A DNA stretch of 64,000 nt, taken from contig OY855905.1 of assembly GCA_963693305.1 (NCBI GenBank), positions 23,583,437 through 23,647,436 on the forward strand. The letters run 5' to 3'. This DNA is from Meandrina meandrites. Lineage: Eukaryota > Cnidaria > Anthozoa > Scleractinia > Meandrinidae. The notes under the pieces were generated by a model. It was not told the DNA's origin. It made no database searches and saw only the letters and a program-made list of their open reading frames with translations. Below, one piece after another: positions 11,913 to 22,505 of this stretch. Position 1 is the stretch's first letter. Each line of letters opens with the position of its first letter. The translations under genes and the position numbers were made by a program.

Positions 11913-13470
11913 GGCTTCCGTGTGTAGAGTAAGTCACTCGGTCCTTTTAAACAACGTTTTTCTAACTTTCATAACGTCTACTCTCTTTCTCTGTAATCCA
12001 TTAGTTTTTCTTAGCTTGACACTGCAAGATTATATTGTTTTTACATAAACAACCATTTGCATTCCAATGTTTTGGTCAACTCGACCTGTTGTTGACCAAA
12101 TAACAAAACTGTCACATACGGATCGAAATTTAAAAGAAAATAGAGCTTAAATAGAAATAGAAATGTGGATGTCAACGTCTCCAAATATTTCGGTCCCATG
12201 TGCTTTTCGGGATGCCACCTTTAAGCAGGTAAGACTTCAGAAAACTTGGGTTAGATCTCTTATGGTTTCAATAACGTGCAAATTAAACCCAAGAGTGATT
12301 TTAAAAATATTTTTTTGTTTTTTGCTGGTGTTTTACCGCTGAATCAAACAAACCAGTTGCTTACCTTTAAAACAATACTGGTGAGGTCTTTTTTAATTCA
12401 AAATATTTATTTTATTTGTAGGGAAACACTCGGGAAAACACTAAGATCTATTAAGAGGCGTAAATTGATATGGCGTGAATTTCCATATACCGAGATTAGG
12501 AGGAAACCCTGACAATTAACCCAGCCAATCAGGGCCCATGAAAGGAATACATCCGGGTCCTACAATTTAAGGATCATCACGTGATCATTAGTTGTTGTTA
12601 GTGGAGTATCAACTCAAATCGAGCTGTGATGTAAATCAATGTAAACATTTCTTTGTTCTTGACATCTCTCCATTCTTTCTTATTTTTAGTGACAGCCCTG
12701 ACAAACCTTTTGGGCAAATAGTGACGCTGAGGTGAAAAATTATTTTAGTATATACCACACAAGCTGATAATTAGCGACCAAAATCGTATCATAAGTCTAA
12801 CTTTCGCTCCTTTTATGGCCTTATCTATTGTTTGATGGAAAGGGGCTCTATTTTTCGTAAGGCAATAGTTAGGAATCACCGATGCGTAGCCAGATCACCG
12901 TGTGCGAAATTCAAAATTCTTAGGAAGCGATGAGTGTTACAAACCTAGGCTTTGTGTGGGAGGGTGTGGGAATGATTGTTGTAGCTTAGGCACATCTGAA
13001 AGGGAGTGGGGTGGGGGAAGTTTGAGACACAGCCTTATAGAATCCGAACACTCCTAAACTAAATACAAGTCAGTTGGTCTTTTTCCGCACAGTTATATCC
13101 TTGTAGTGCGTTATCAAACTACTTTGGCTTTCCTCGCCCCCATAAAAGCAAACAAACTCTGGCCATGATAGCGCTTTCACAACTGAAATTGAAAGTTCGC
13201 AATAGAACAACTGAATGCGGTAGGTCAGCCGGTGATGTACAATGGATCGCCAGAGTCCGCGTTACCCATATCTAGGGAAACGGCCGGAATGTAAAAGGGA
13301 ACTGTGATATAACTAAGCTTGAAATGTGCAATGTGTAGCAGCAAATGAAATGCAAGTGTGACTTTGACAGCTTTCTTTTGTCTCGCGAAATGAGGATGAT
13401 TAACATATTTTGGAGTCAAATTATAAAGAAGAAAAGCTAGACATAATTAGAAATTAAACATCTTATTAAC
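11913..13470. other. Upstream region of the arylsulfatase; no gene seen
   Basis: This lies 5' of the arylsulfatase start codon on the minus strand and should hold its promoter and 5' UTR. I see no clear TATA box in a useful position and no exon. A 78-residue open frame at 12276 lacks any domain or splice context. Confidence 0.4.
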
Positions 13471-13471
13471 A

Positions 13472-14856
13472 AAGCACTCGCTTAAATTTTAGCGGTTGTT
13501 AAAACTAATTTGGATAAAACAAGTACCAAGCTCAAATCATTTCCATTACTCTCTAATTACCTTAATTAAAAAGATTTTATCAAGAACTGTTGAAAATTCT
13601 TATAATGGAAGATTGAACAGAAACAAGAGAAAATGAGTTTTTTCTTGCAAATAGGAGCTGCTGACAGAATGTCAATATTTTTCCAATATTATTCCTTTCA
13701 AGAAATTACTTGTTATTTGTCACCATAGTTACCAATTGTGTCAGTGAAAGACTGAACTTCCTTTGTGATAGAATTCGTGGTTCAGTGGGGCGCTTTACAC
13801 AGAAAGAACGGTACAAAAAAGAAAAGACATGCACGATTGTATCTGTAAGGTAAGATAGTTCTTTGAAAATTCGAAGTGAGGAATTTTCATTTTACTAATT
13901 CCGCGTGGAAATGTCAGTTTAATTCCGCTTGCAAACACAGTTATGTAAGTCTAAGCCTGCAGAGTCTGCAGACTCAGTCGGTTAAAACAACTTTTTCGTT
14001 CTAACAGTTTAATTTACACATATGTTATTTTTTATCGGAGAAGCGCTTGGTTAAATTTTTAATTTGGATAAAATTAAACCTGTAATAAAATCCTACACGT
14101 AAAGGCAAAGGCTCTTGAATACCAAAAATATACATATATAGCTAAAATAATTTCCGCCAAAGTTATCTATTTTGGGAGTGATTTACGGCAGAGCAATAGC
14201 TGCGCGTTCAGTTAGAGAGATATTTTATTATTTCGTAGCTTCCGTGCCAGTAATTATATCGAGAACTGTTGAAAATTTTTATCATGGAAGGTTGAACAGA
14301 AACAAGAGAAAATGAGTTTCTCTGGAAACAGTAGCTGCTGACAGAAATGGCTAAATGCTCAATATTATTCCTTTCAAGAAATGTCTTGTTTTTCTGTCAC
14401 CATAGTTACCAATTGCGTCAATGAAAGACTGAACTTCTTTTTTTGATAGAATTCTTGCTTCAGTGGGGCGCTTTACACTAAAAGAACGGTACAAAAAAGA
14501 AAAGACACGTTTGCATTTGTAAGGGAAGATTCGGCTTTGAAAATTCGAAGTGAGGAATTTTCATTGTACTAGTTCCGCGTGGAAATATCAGTTTAATTCC
14601 GCTTGCAAACACATCTGTAAGGTAAGATAATTCTTTGAAAATTCAAAGTGAGGAATTTTCATTTTATTAATTCCGCGTGGAAATGTCAGTTTAATTCCGC
14701 TTGCAAACACAGTTATGTAAGTCTAAGCCTGCAGAGTCTACAGACTCAGTCGGCTCCAACAACTTTAAATATAGCAGTTTTACAAAACATCTTTTTTTCA
14801 TTATAGAAGTGCTCGGTTAAATTTTAGCAGCAGCTAAGAACTAATTTGGATAAAAA
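13472..14856. repeat. Imperfect tandem repeat, two long units plus the start of a third
   Basis: Each unit opens with a variant of CTCGGTTAAATTTTAG followed by AATTTGGATAAAA (near 13478, 14045 and 14815). Later blocks shared by units 1 and 2 include AACTGTTGAAAATT (13585, 14264), CAGTGGGGCGCTTTACAC (13782, 14461) and GTGAGGAATTTTCATT. That last block occurs three times (13877, 14551, 14649) because unit 2 carries an internal duplication of about 100 bp. GCCTGCAGAGTCT closes units 1 and 2 (13954, 14727), and a related piece recurs near 15470. Unit length is roughly 570-770 bp. No protein is encoded. Confidence 0.75.
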
Positions 14857-15636
14857 TTTAAGGGATAAGGCACTAGCTATACTAGGAAACAATGCTTCTC
14901 ATGTTATGCTTCCTGTGTAGCTAACTTAGCAAGAAGCCAAAAAAAACGAAAATATTTTTTTCCCGGGTGGCCTAAGCTACACAAGGAAATTAAACAGGAA
15001 CAAACTGCCACGGATGCCCATGATACTTAAACTGACATCAGAAAGTCAGGGGAAGAATTTTGCCGAAGATATGACTATTGTTATCGTCCTCAGAAATAAC
15101 ACTCCTTCTGTGATATCTGAGTTCGACTCCTTTGTCTGCTATTGCTGGACTTCCCGCCCTATGTCTTAGCGACGTGTGCGTAGAGGGCTACGCTCACTCC
15201 TTCAATGATGCCAGGAAACAGTTTTAATTAGCAGTACTGAAAAAAGACATTTAATTCCACCTTTATGTAAAATTTCTTTGTTCTGCAGCTACGCAGTGAG
15301 AGTTCTATATCTTTATTCCCGCTCAATTCCATTAGTTCTTATTTTTCTCATTCCGGGCACAAAACTTATTTTTAAAACAAGAAGGAAAATAATCTGGTGG
15401 ATGTGCCTTTCAGATATTTTAATTTTCTTGGATGAACTCTTCGTCTGAAAGTCGTCCCAGCCGTGCAAATTTCTGCAGACTTAGTCGGTTCCAACAACAT
15501 TGACGTTATAATTATAAATTTGAAAAACACATTATTAGAACAGCTCTCCGGTTAATTGCTTCGGAGCGAGTGCAGCGGGCTAGCAGCAGCATAACTGCTA
15601 CTCGTGTTCCGCTGCAATAACGTATAGACGTCTCGA

Positions 15637-15679
15637 GTCTGCGGAAAAAGTGAAATATGGTTTCACTTTTTCCGCAGAC
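15637..15679. repeat. Perfect 19-bp hairpin
   Basis: A 19-nt arm (15637-15655) is followed by a 5-nt loop and its exact reverse complement (15661-15679). The stem is GTCTGCGGAAAAAGTGAAA. It could be the core of a miniature foldback element or a hairpin-forming transcript. There is no T-run after it. Confidence 0.85.
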
Positions 15680-15767
15680 GCAAGCCGTCCATACTTTTTT
15701 CTCTATCTTACGCACCTATCACGCCTGTTATAGCGAACTTGACATTACGCGAAAGTGGAAATCCATC

Positions 15768-15919
15768 CTTGGAGACTCAGAGGCAGTTAGTCAGGGCGAA
15801 ACGAAGTAAACCCGGCAAAAATTGGAGGGGCGAAAGTTTTCAAGAAGCCTTCTTGAAAACGATTTTTGTCGGATTTACTTCGTTTCGCCCCCACTAACTG
15901 CCCCTGGATATCCAAAGAT
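15768..15919. mobile_element. Palindromic MITE-like element
   Basis: Outer arms pair imperfectly (GGCAGTTAG...CTAACTGCC). The next segment GGGCGAAACGAAGTAAA pairs with TTTACTTCGTTTCGCCC, and the centre contains the near-perfect palindrome GTTTTCAAGAAG/CTTCTTGAAAAC. The whole can fold into one hairpin of about 150 nt, typical of foldback-type MITEs. No target duplication could be fixed. Confidence 0.65.
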
Positions 15920-16611
15920 AAGAGAAATTCATAACGACTCTGCATGAGAGAAAAAAATGAGCTTCTATTTCTACCTTCATTTTCTCTTGGTCGAGACGAA
16001 TTTTCATTTTAATTCCACTTTCAAACACAGCTGCATTATTATTTTGCTATTACGTACGTAAATGTCATCAATTTTAATGGCTGAACTTTTTATTCAAACT
16101 TGTAAACATTCGAACTCGCAGTTCATATATGAATCATTTCATAATACATTACATCAAACATTCGAACTGACGCACTTTCCCGGGCGCGCTTTGAACATAA
16201 AGCAGATAAAGCCTCGCTTAACTTTTTATTCAAAGTTGTGAACCTCGCTTTACTTTTTATTCAAACTCGTTAGTCTGTCTGTGCTTTCCCAAATAGGCCC
16301 CCGTTAGGAACAAAAATGTCATCATCAGCAATGTGCCGACTGGATCCGATTTAACCCGAGTGTAATTTGGCGACCCCGAACAGAAAAATCCCTAAGGATG
16401 GACAACAATAGCTTCATTGTGTAAGAAAATTCAAACCATAACAAGAGGCTAAGTTTGATATGTATTACTTTCGGTACCCAAAGCGATGCGCGAAGCCATT
16501 TTGTTTCTCTTCGGCTGCTCGGAGGTGAATAGTACTTTGCTAATCACCTCTGAGTTAACCAATCAGCGCACAAGGAAAGCACTATTCACTTGTGTGGTAT
16601 ATACTAATTAA

Positions 16612-16714
16612 CAATTAGATTATGAGCTCGAGATTTCTATGAGGTGATAGTTGATGAGGCCGCAGGCCGAATCAACTATCACCTCATAGAAATTGAGAGC
16701 GAATAATCTAATTG
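16612..16714. mobile_element. 103-bp palindromic MITE-like element
   Basis: It begins CAATTAGATTAT and ends ATAATCTAATTG. Inside, the arms ATTTCTATGAGGTGATAGTTGAT and its complement flank a short GC-rich loop. Coding potential is nil. Confidence 0.7.
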
Positions 16715-19700
16715 TTTTAGTAGAATTCTGACTAAAATAAACGCAAATAATGGTTTCTAATTATTTTCCTATGCATTATCGAACTTAACGTTTTAACAAA
16801 ATCGCACGCATTGAATTGTCCTTGGTAAATTTGCAGTTGTTTACGCGCGTGCACCCGTTTTTCAATAATTTCAAGCTTTTAAAGTCAAGAAACCGCTAAA
16901 GTCTTTCTTTTAGTCTTCTCGGGAATTTTATTATCCATTTACATTTAAACTTCCTTCCAAAACTTCGGAAAAACGATAAAAACGTCGCATTTTGTGGACG
17001 ACCTTCGGCAACTGCACACTAATGGCTGATAGTGTGCAATAGCTCAGCCAATCACATTGCAGCATTTGCATTAGTGTACTGGTAGAATTCTACTAATATC
17101 AATTATGTTGCTACAGTTCTGAGGTTGAAGAAAAGAAAAAAAACGCGAAATTTAATACACTCCAATTCTACCTTCCACTCAAAATCGCGAAGATTTATAC
17201 TCGCGAAATATGGCTCTTAATTTTTTGCGAAATTTAGTGAGAATAAGGTAATCGGAAATTTCGCTATTGTTTCAAAAGGGCTATTACAGGATCCTTTTTG
17301 ATCAAAGCCTGTGTATTGTTATCAAAATTGATGTTCGTTTGCAAGGAGCGAGTTTCGACAGTTTCCGCTAGTTCAAAAATAGACATGACTGTTTGTAAAT
17401 GTTTCACTGTTCAGTTAGTCGAGAACCTGCTGGCTACTGTTCAGTGTGTACCACATGATCATATATTGTGGCTAATTAATTTTTTGTCATATCACCGACA
17501 ATCCATATTATGAAAGTTTAAATTTCTCCACAAAGCTGCCATTTTGACCCAGCAGGATTCTTTCGCGCTAGCGCAATTCTACGAACAGACATTGACGTTC
17601 TGTCAGTTAATGTATCTAAATGCATGTTCTAGTTTTCCCTCGAGAACTGGCTACATTTGCACATGTGCTTGTATATAAAAATATTTAAACGGGTCTCAAG
17701 CAAACGCATGTTTATTCTACCTTCGTAGCTTTGGGTATGAATACAAAATGAAGAAACAAGAGATGTGCTCAAATAAGTCTTCAATTAAAAAGGCGTGTTC
17801 AAATTGGCATGAATTCACGTATAAACAGCTGCAAATGCCCTTCACTAAGCCAGGAGCCCATCCTGACAAAACCATTTCCGCGATAAAAACGTATGTGATG
17901 TGGATGTCGAAACTTGAAATCAACAATTAAAATAGCCAAACACGTTCGTACAACACCGGCATAAGTGCGTGCTGTAGGTCATATTTGGGGCGACAATTTT
18001 AATATTTCAAAATATTTATCATTTACTTATTTGCTAAGTAGAAAAAGGAAGATAAATACAAGAAAAGAAACGAAATATTTTCGATTTATGTCTGATTGTA
18101 TTTCGAAGTGATGACGGCATAGCAATAGTTTCGTGACATTTCTTTTCTTTAAAATCCATGGGAACTCCCCTCATGGTGATAATTTTAATTGCATTTTGTT
18201 GTATAAAGAGCAAAAAAAAGATCTTGTTAATGCGTCGCGTTTAAACAGACTGCACGGTTAAAAGCCTTGCTATCAATCAAAACCAGTGAGAGAACTGGCT
18301 ACGTGAATCTATTCATCAAATAAAGTCGAACTCCAATTTTGGGGCAGCCGCTTACTACGGACGCCGTTACTGAGATAAGTATACTTTCTGTGGTCCCTTT
18401 GTGTTAATATTAACGATTCAATTTCGCTGGAAAATTATATTTGGTAGGAATAATACTTTTCTTTTCTGTAAATAAACATTTCTGATTATTTATTTCCCAA
18501 GTCCAAACATCCGCGCCACTAATAAATCAAGCCAGTTGAATTGAATCGCTGATTAAGTTTCAATCAAGTTGCCATTGCCGCGCGTACCCAATCCTTACCT
18601 TAAAACGTTTTGGTGAAAACGTGCTGCTGAACCGACCGCCTAACAAGACAGGGCAATTTTCAATGACTGATGTTAAGCAAAATTAAGGGCAAAATGACAT
18701 GAATTAAAGTATGCTGGATTCAAGGCTGGTTGGATTTAGGTACTGCCATATATAGGATCAGGAGTCACCTATCTGACGAATTAACGCGGTTCGATTATGC
18801 TGACGATTTAAATTTGTGTCGGCTAAAAAAGTAGTTTAATCCTTATAAATAAATAAATATGTTTGAGTATACCCAAGTCCAATCATCCACAACACGAATA
18901 AAGCATTTCAAGTTATATTGCGTAGATGTGAGTTAGATATGGGACTAATAAGGATATGCAGAATCACGTACAAAGTCCGAGTGCAGTAAAAACGCAAAAT
19001 ACGTATTTCTGGAGTATCGGAATCGACGTTCAGAGGAAAATACCGAGGGATGACTGCGAAATAAATAGAAAAATCACACGAATCCCGTGGATCTGCATCA
19101 CCTGGCTTTTAACAATACTCAGTACTGATTGACAATCTGCACTGAATTGAAAATTTCAATTATTTACACATCAATCATTTGTGTTTATAAATGTCTGAAA
19201 CATGTGAGTGTTTCAGCACAAATTGGACGAGGAAGCGATAAGAGTGATAACGGAGAAACAAAGCGACTGACATCTTCATATTGGTCAGGTTCTTATCAAA
19301 ATCACTTTCTGGACCAGGTTCTGTTCGTATCAGGTTGTACGTTCATCCGCTGGCGTGGTTGGATTAGCCAGGTCTAGCAAGTAATAGCACTGTTCAATCG
19401 GGCAAGGTAAATTTGCAGACTGCACATAATTGTTACGGTATAAAACTGAAAACACAGCTTTGAATTATTAAAAATGGTCAAGAGGATTTGTCTTCACTGA
19501 ATACTGCGTAATAATATTGCCTGTCGAAGCAAAAATGTAAATTTGTACCTTGTCGGAGGATATATATATAGACGTTGAAAAGTCAAATGAATTATGCAGC
19601 TGTCCGGTCGACCTTTCTTTTCATAACAAGTTCTACATTAATGCTACCATCCTACGAAGGAGTTGTTGGTCCTGTCAGCGCTGGGTTTAACGATGTTTTT

Positions 19701-19715
19701 TTTTTCTATTTTCAG
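16715..19715. other. Intergenic DNA upstream of the second GPCR
   Basis: No exon or RNA gene recognised. A shared TAGAATTCT block occurs near 16715 and 17083, suggesting old repeat fragments. The region ends with a strong 5'-UTR splice acceptor (T-rich tract, TTTTCAG ending 19715) that belongs to the following GPCR. Confidence 0.45.
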
Positions 19716-19739
19716 ATCTCAAAGATTTAAGTTGCTGAA

Positions 19740-20717
19740 ATGAACAACGCCACGTTAGAGAATAAAACCCATCATGACCCTTTCCAAACCAAGATGGAGG
19801 TCAAGTTGTCGCTTATCTCCGCCATTTCTCTCCTCATAATCTCAGTCATAACTGTTGTTGGAAATGGCGTTCTGTGCTTGGCCATGTACAAGGACCCACT
19901 AAAGTGCTTCCGTACGTCACCGATGCTCTTCGTAGCTAATTTAGCCATAGCAGATTTCTTAACTGGCCTCATCGTAGATCCTCTGTACACGGCCTATAAC
20001 TTTGGCTTCTACCAAGCCAGAGACTATCAGATCGCTCTAACGGCCGGTGATCATGCCTCGTACATCACTGTTAATGTTTCCCTTTGTACCGTAGTAGTGC
20101 TGGTCATTGACCGATTCTTGGCACTGAAAATACCCATTCGTTATCGCAACGTCATGACGAGGCGAGCTGCAGTAGGCATCATTGCAATATTATGGGTTTA
20201 TTCCATACTGTTCAGCTTCTTGCCGAGTATGGGCGTGCCAGAGATTACTTATTATCTATTGGATCTGCACATCCATGTTACTGGAAGCCTGTTTGCCTTG
20301 ACTGTGTTCCTTGCACTCATCTATCGAAGATCTGTCGTTGCCAGGAATCAAAGAGTTGGCATGGCCGAGACAACCCCTCGAATTGATGACCAAAGAAAGC
20401 AAATGATCAGCGATGTGAAAATAATAAGGACATTCTTAATCATTTTAGCGGCGTGCTATCTTTGTCTATTGCCCTATTACATCTACATGCACGCGTATAT
20501 GTTCTGTTCCACGTGCCAGACAAACTTGGTCCTCCTAACCATGAGCAAAATGTCAGAACCTGTAGTATACCTGAACTGCGCAGTGAACCCATTTATATAT
20601 GCGTGGAGACACAAAATGTTCAGAAAGTCGTTGAGAGCCGTGCTATTGACACGAAATACCGTGAATCAAGAAGAAACTCTCTCCCAACGACCAGCGTTAT
20701 CATCTCAATTATGTTAG
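19740..20717 (+). CDS. MECA/melanocortin-like class A GPCR, paralogue 1
   Basis: A 325-residue seven-helix receptor in one coding exon. Two sequons (N3, N8) lie at the N-terminus. Class A anchors are G41-N42 (TM1), LAIAD (D72, TM2), D124-R125-F126 (a DRY variant), LLP (243-245) where CWLP is usual, and NPFIYAW (283-289). It lacks the conserved TM3 Cys and an ECL2 Cys, ECL2 is short, TM5 has no clear P5.50, and ECL3 has a C256-x-x-C259 pair. This combination is known from the melanocortin/lipid (MECA) branch of rhodopsin receptors, so that assignment is an inference; the ligand is unknown. The start codon lies 24 nt after a 5'-UTR acceptor. AATAAA is at 20886-20891. It is a paralogue of the receptor at 21348-22460: both share MGVP, DLH and SEP motifs at matching sites. 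Confidence 0.88.
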   Translation: MNNATLENKTHHDPFQTKMEVKLSLISAISLLIISVITVVGNGVLCLAMYKDPLKCFRTSPMLFVANLAIADFLTGLIVDPLYTAYNFGFYQARDYQIALTAGDHASYITVNVSLCTVVVLVIDRFLALKIPIRYRNVMTRRAAVGIIAILWVYSILFSFLPSMGVPEITYYLLDLHIHVTGSLFALTVFLALIYRRSVVARNQRVGMAETTPRIDDQRKQMISDVKIIRTFLIILAACYLCLLPYYIYMHAYMFCSTCQTNLVLLTMSKMSEPVVYLNCAVNPFIYAWRHKMFRKSLRAVLLTRNTVNQEETLSQRPALSSQLC

Positions 20718-20885
20718 CGAGCTTGACTGTATTAGTTCATTATCATCTTTTAAATCATCAAGTTACTTAGTCTCAGTATTGTAGGATTTAGGATTTTAAA
20801 TGTACGTTTCCCTTTAGTATTAGTTTCAGCAGGGCCTCTGTTGATATCAGTTTTAATTGTAAAGCTGAAAGAGTTATCCTGATGA

Positions 20886-20891
20886 AATAAA
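20886..20891 (+). promoter_or_regulatory. Poly(A) signal AATAAA
   Basis: It lies about 170 bp after the stop codon of the GPCR ending at 20717, on the same strand, at a normal 3'-UTR distance. Confidence 0.6.
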
Positions 20892-21347
20892 GGCTTACTG
20901 ACTAAGTTACTCTGAAAAAATCGGAATGTTAGCTTCCAGATTGTTTTGGTCCCTTGGTTATGCTAATAAGAAATGTTTTTAAAAAAACTTGAGTAAAGAT
21001 AAAAGTTTCCCAGAAAAAATGAAAAATGTGTAATGATCAGTAACTTGCTAGTTTGTTTTTCTCAAATATTCGTTGCTGGTATTAACTCGATTAAGCGTCA
21101 AAGGTTAATTAACTTCTAGCAAATTTATCTGTCTAATAATGGAGGCTAGTCCACATGAAAATTTCATGCCTGTAAGCGATATATTACCTCGTTAAATAGG
21201 CGTGGCAAAATATACCAGTGCATGAACCAATTATACTCCTGATTATTTTGATACAATTTATATCAGTTATGACCAAGTTGCCGTACGCCTGCTATATAAA
21301 AAATTTACGGTCAAAAGGCCTAAGTGAGGCATAAAGGCACAAGCATT

Positions 21348-22460
21348 TTAAAAACTGTTATTCCTTTTTACATTTATTTCCATCAGCTGAATCGGGTTGG
21401 AATCCTTTGAATTCGATAGCGTTGTTGCTCCGTCAGCCATCCCTTGATTATGAATGCCAAATGCGAATCTGAACGGGCCTGGGGTTGTTTTTCTTTGTTT
21501 GTTTAATTTTCTTTTTCTCGAACACAAACGCCAGGTATGAAGTGTTTGCTTCAGAGCTTGACGGTATTTTGGAATTGTCCATGCGTACAGAAAAGGGTTC
21601 AGTCCTGAGTTTAAGAACAGAATAGGCTCGGAAAGCTTGCTAACGGTAGCCACCAAAGGTATTTCCATGCAGGACTCACAAAGTAGTTCTACATGAAGCA
21701 TGATATACAATGGTAGCATACAAGCGATAGCCACCAACAGAAGGAGAAACACAGTTCTTGTCATTTTTCTCTCTGACTTAATTTTAGTTTCAATCTCGTT
21801 GTGGATTGGCTGCCTCCTTGTCTCGCTGTTGTACCCTTGAGTGTGCAGTGATTGAGCAAGTTGACGTTTGATGGTGCAGTAAATAGACACGTATAGCCCG
21901 ATCAGGATTCCTCCAAACAAGGTATAGTTCACATGCAAATCAAGCCAGTAAAATACATCTTTCGGTACACCCATGAAGCGAAGCAAGCTGAACAGCAGGG
22001 AGTAAGTCCACAATAAAACTATAATGGTCACGATTCGGTTGCGATCCATTTTTTGGCCATGCGATAAGGGATATTTCACTGCAACATACCTATCCAAAGA
22101 CAAGGTAAGAATGGACAAAATCGAAGCGTTTACGAACACGTACGCTGTTGATTCTCCGATGACATACAATATATTTACCTCTTTGTCCATGAAGTTGCTT
22201 ATTTCGAAAGCTGCGTACAGAGGTTCTGTTATGAGACCCGTCAGAAGGTCAGCAACTGCCAAATTCACCACCAAATAGGTCGCTGTGCTCCTCAGGCGCC
22301 GATAAGGGTCTTTATAAATTGTCACACAAAGGAGAAAATTTCCAATCACTGCTAAGACACCAACGACTAAATTGGTTAAACCAATTAACAGCTGAGTTTT
22401 TGACCCTCCTGAATTTTCCAAGTTATCCATTCCACTCGAAGCCGTACTGTTTGACGCCAT
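21348..22460 (-). CDS. MECA/melanocortin-like class A GPCR, paralogue 2
   Basis: A 370-residue single-coding-exon receptor on the opposite strand, tail to tail with its paralogue. Anchors: G40-N41, LAVAD (D71), a canonical DRY (123-125) followed by VAVKYP, MLP (248-250) in TM6 and NPFLYAW (288-294). It shows the same absence of TM3/ECL2 cysteines and the same ECL3 C261-x-x-C264 pair. Compared with paralogue 1 it has a longer third intracellular loop (about 200-232) and a longer Lys/Arg-rich tail. A sequon (N4) lies at the N-terminus. A likely 5'-UTR acceptor (CTGCAG) puts the exon start at 22505. The canonical DRY and longer loops suggest it may couple differently from its neighbour. Confidence 0.9.
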   Translation of the reverse strand: MASNSTASSGMDNLENSGGSKTQLLIGLTNLVVGVLAVIGNFLLCVTIYKDPYRRLRSTATYLVVNLAVADLLTGLITEPLYAAFEISNFMDKEVNILYVIGESTAYVFVNASILSILTLSLDRYVAVKYPLSHGQKMDRNRIVTIIVLLWTYSLLFSLLRFMGVPKDVFYWLDLHVNYTLFGGILIGLYVSIYCTIKRQLAQSLHTQGYNSETRRQPIHNEIETKIKSERKMTRTVFLLLLVAIACMLPLYIMLHVELLCESCMEIPLVATVSKLSEPILFLNSGLNPFLYAWTIPKYRQALKQTLHTWRLCSRKRKLNKQRKTTPGPFRFAFGIHNQGMADGATTLSNSKDSNPIQLMEINVKRNNSF

Positions 22461-22505
22461 AACAAATCACTATCAACGAATATTTTTTTAAGGAAACCCT
22501 CGTAA

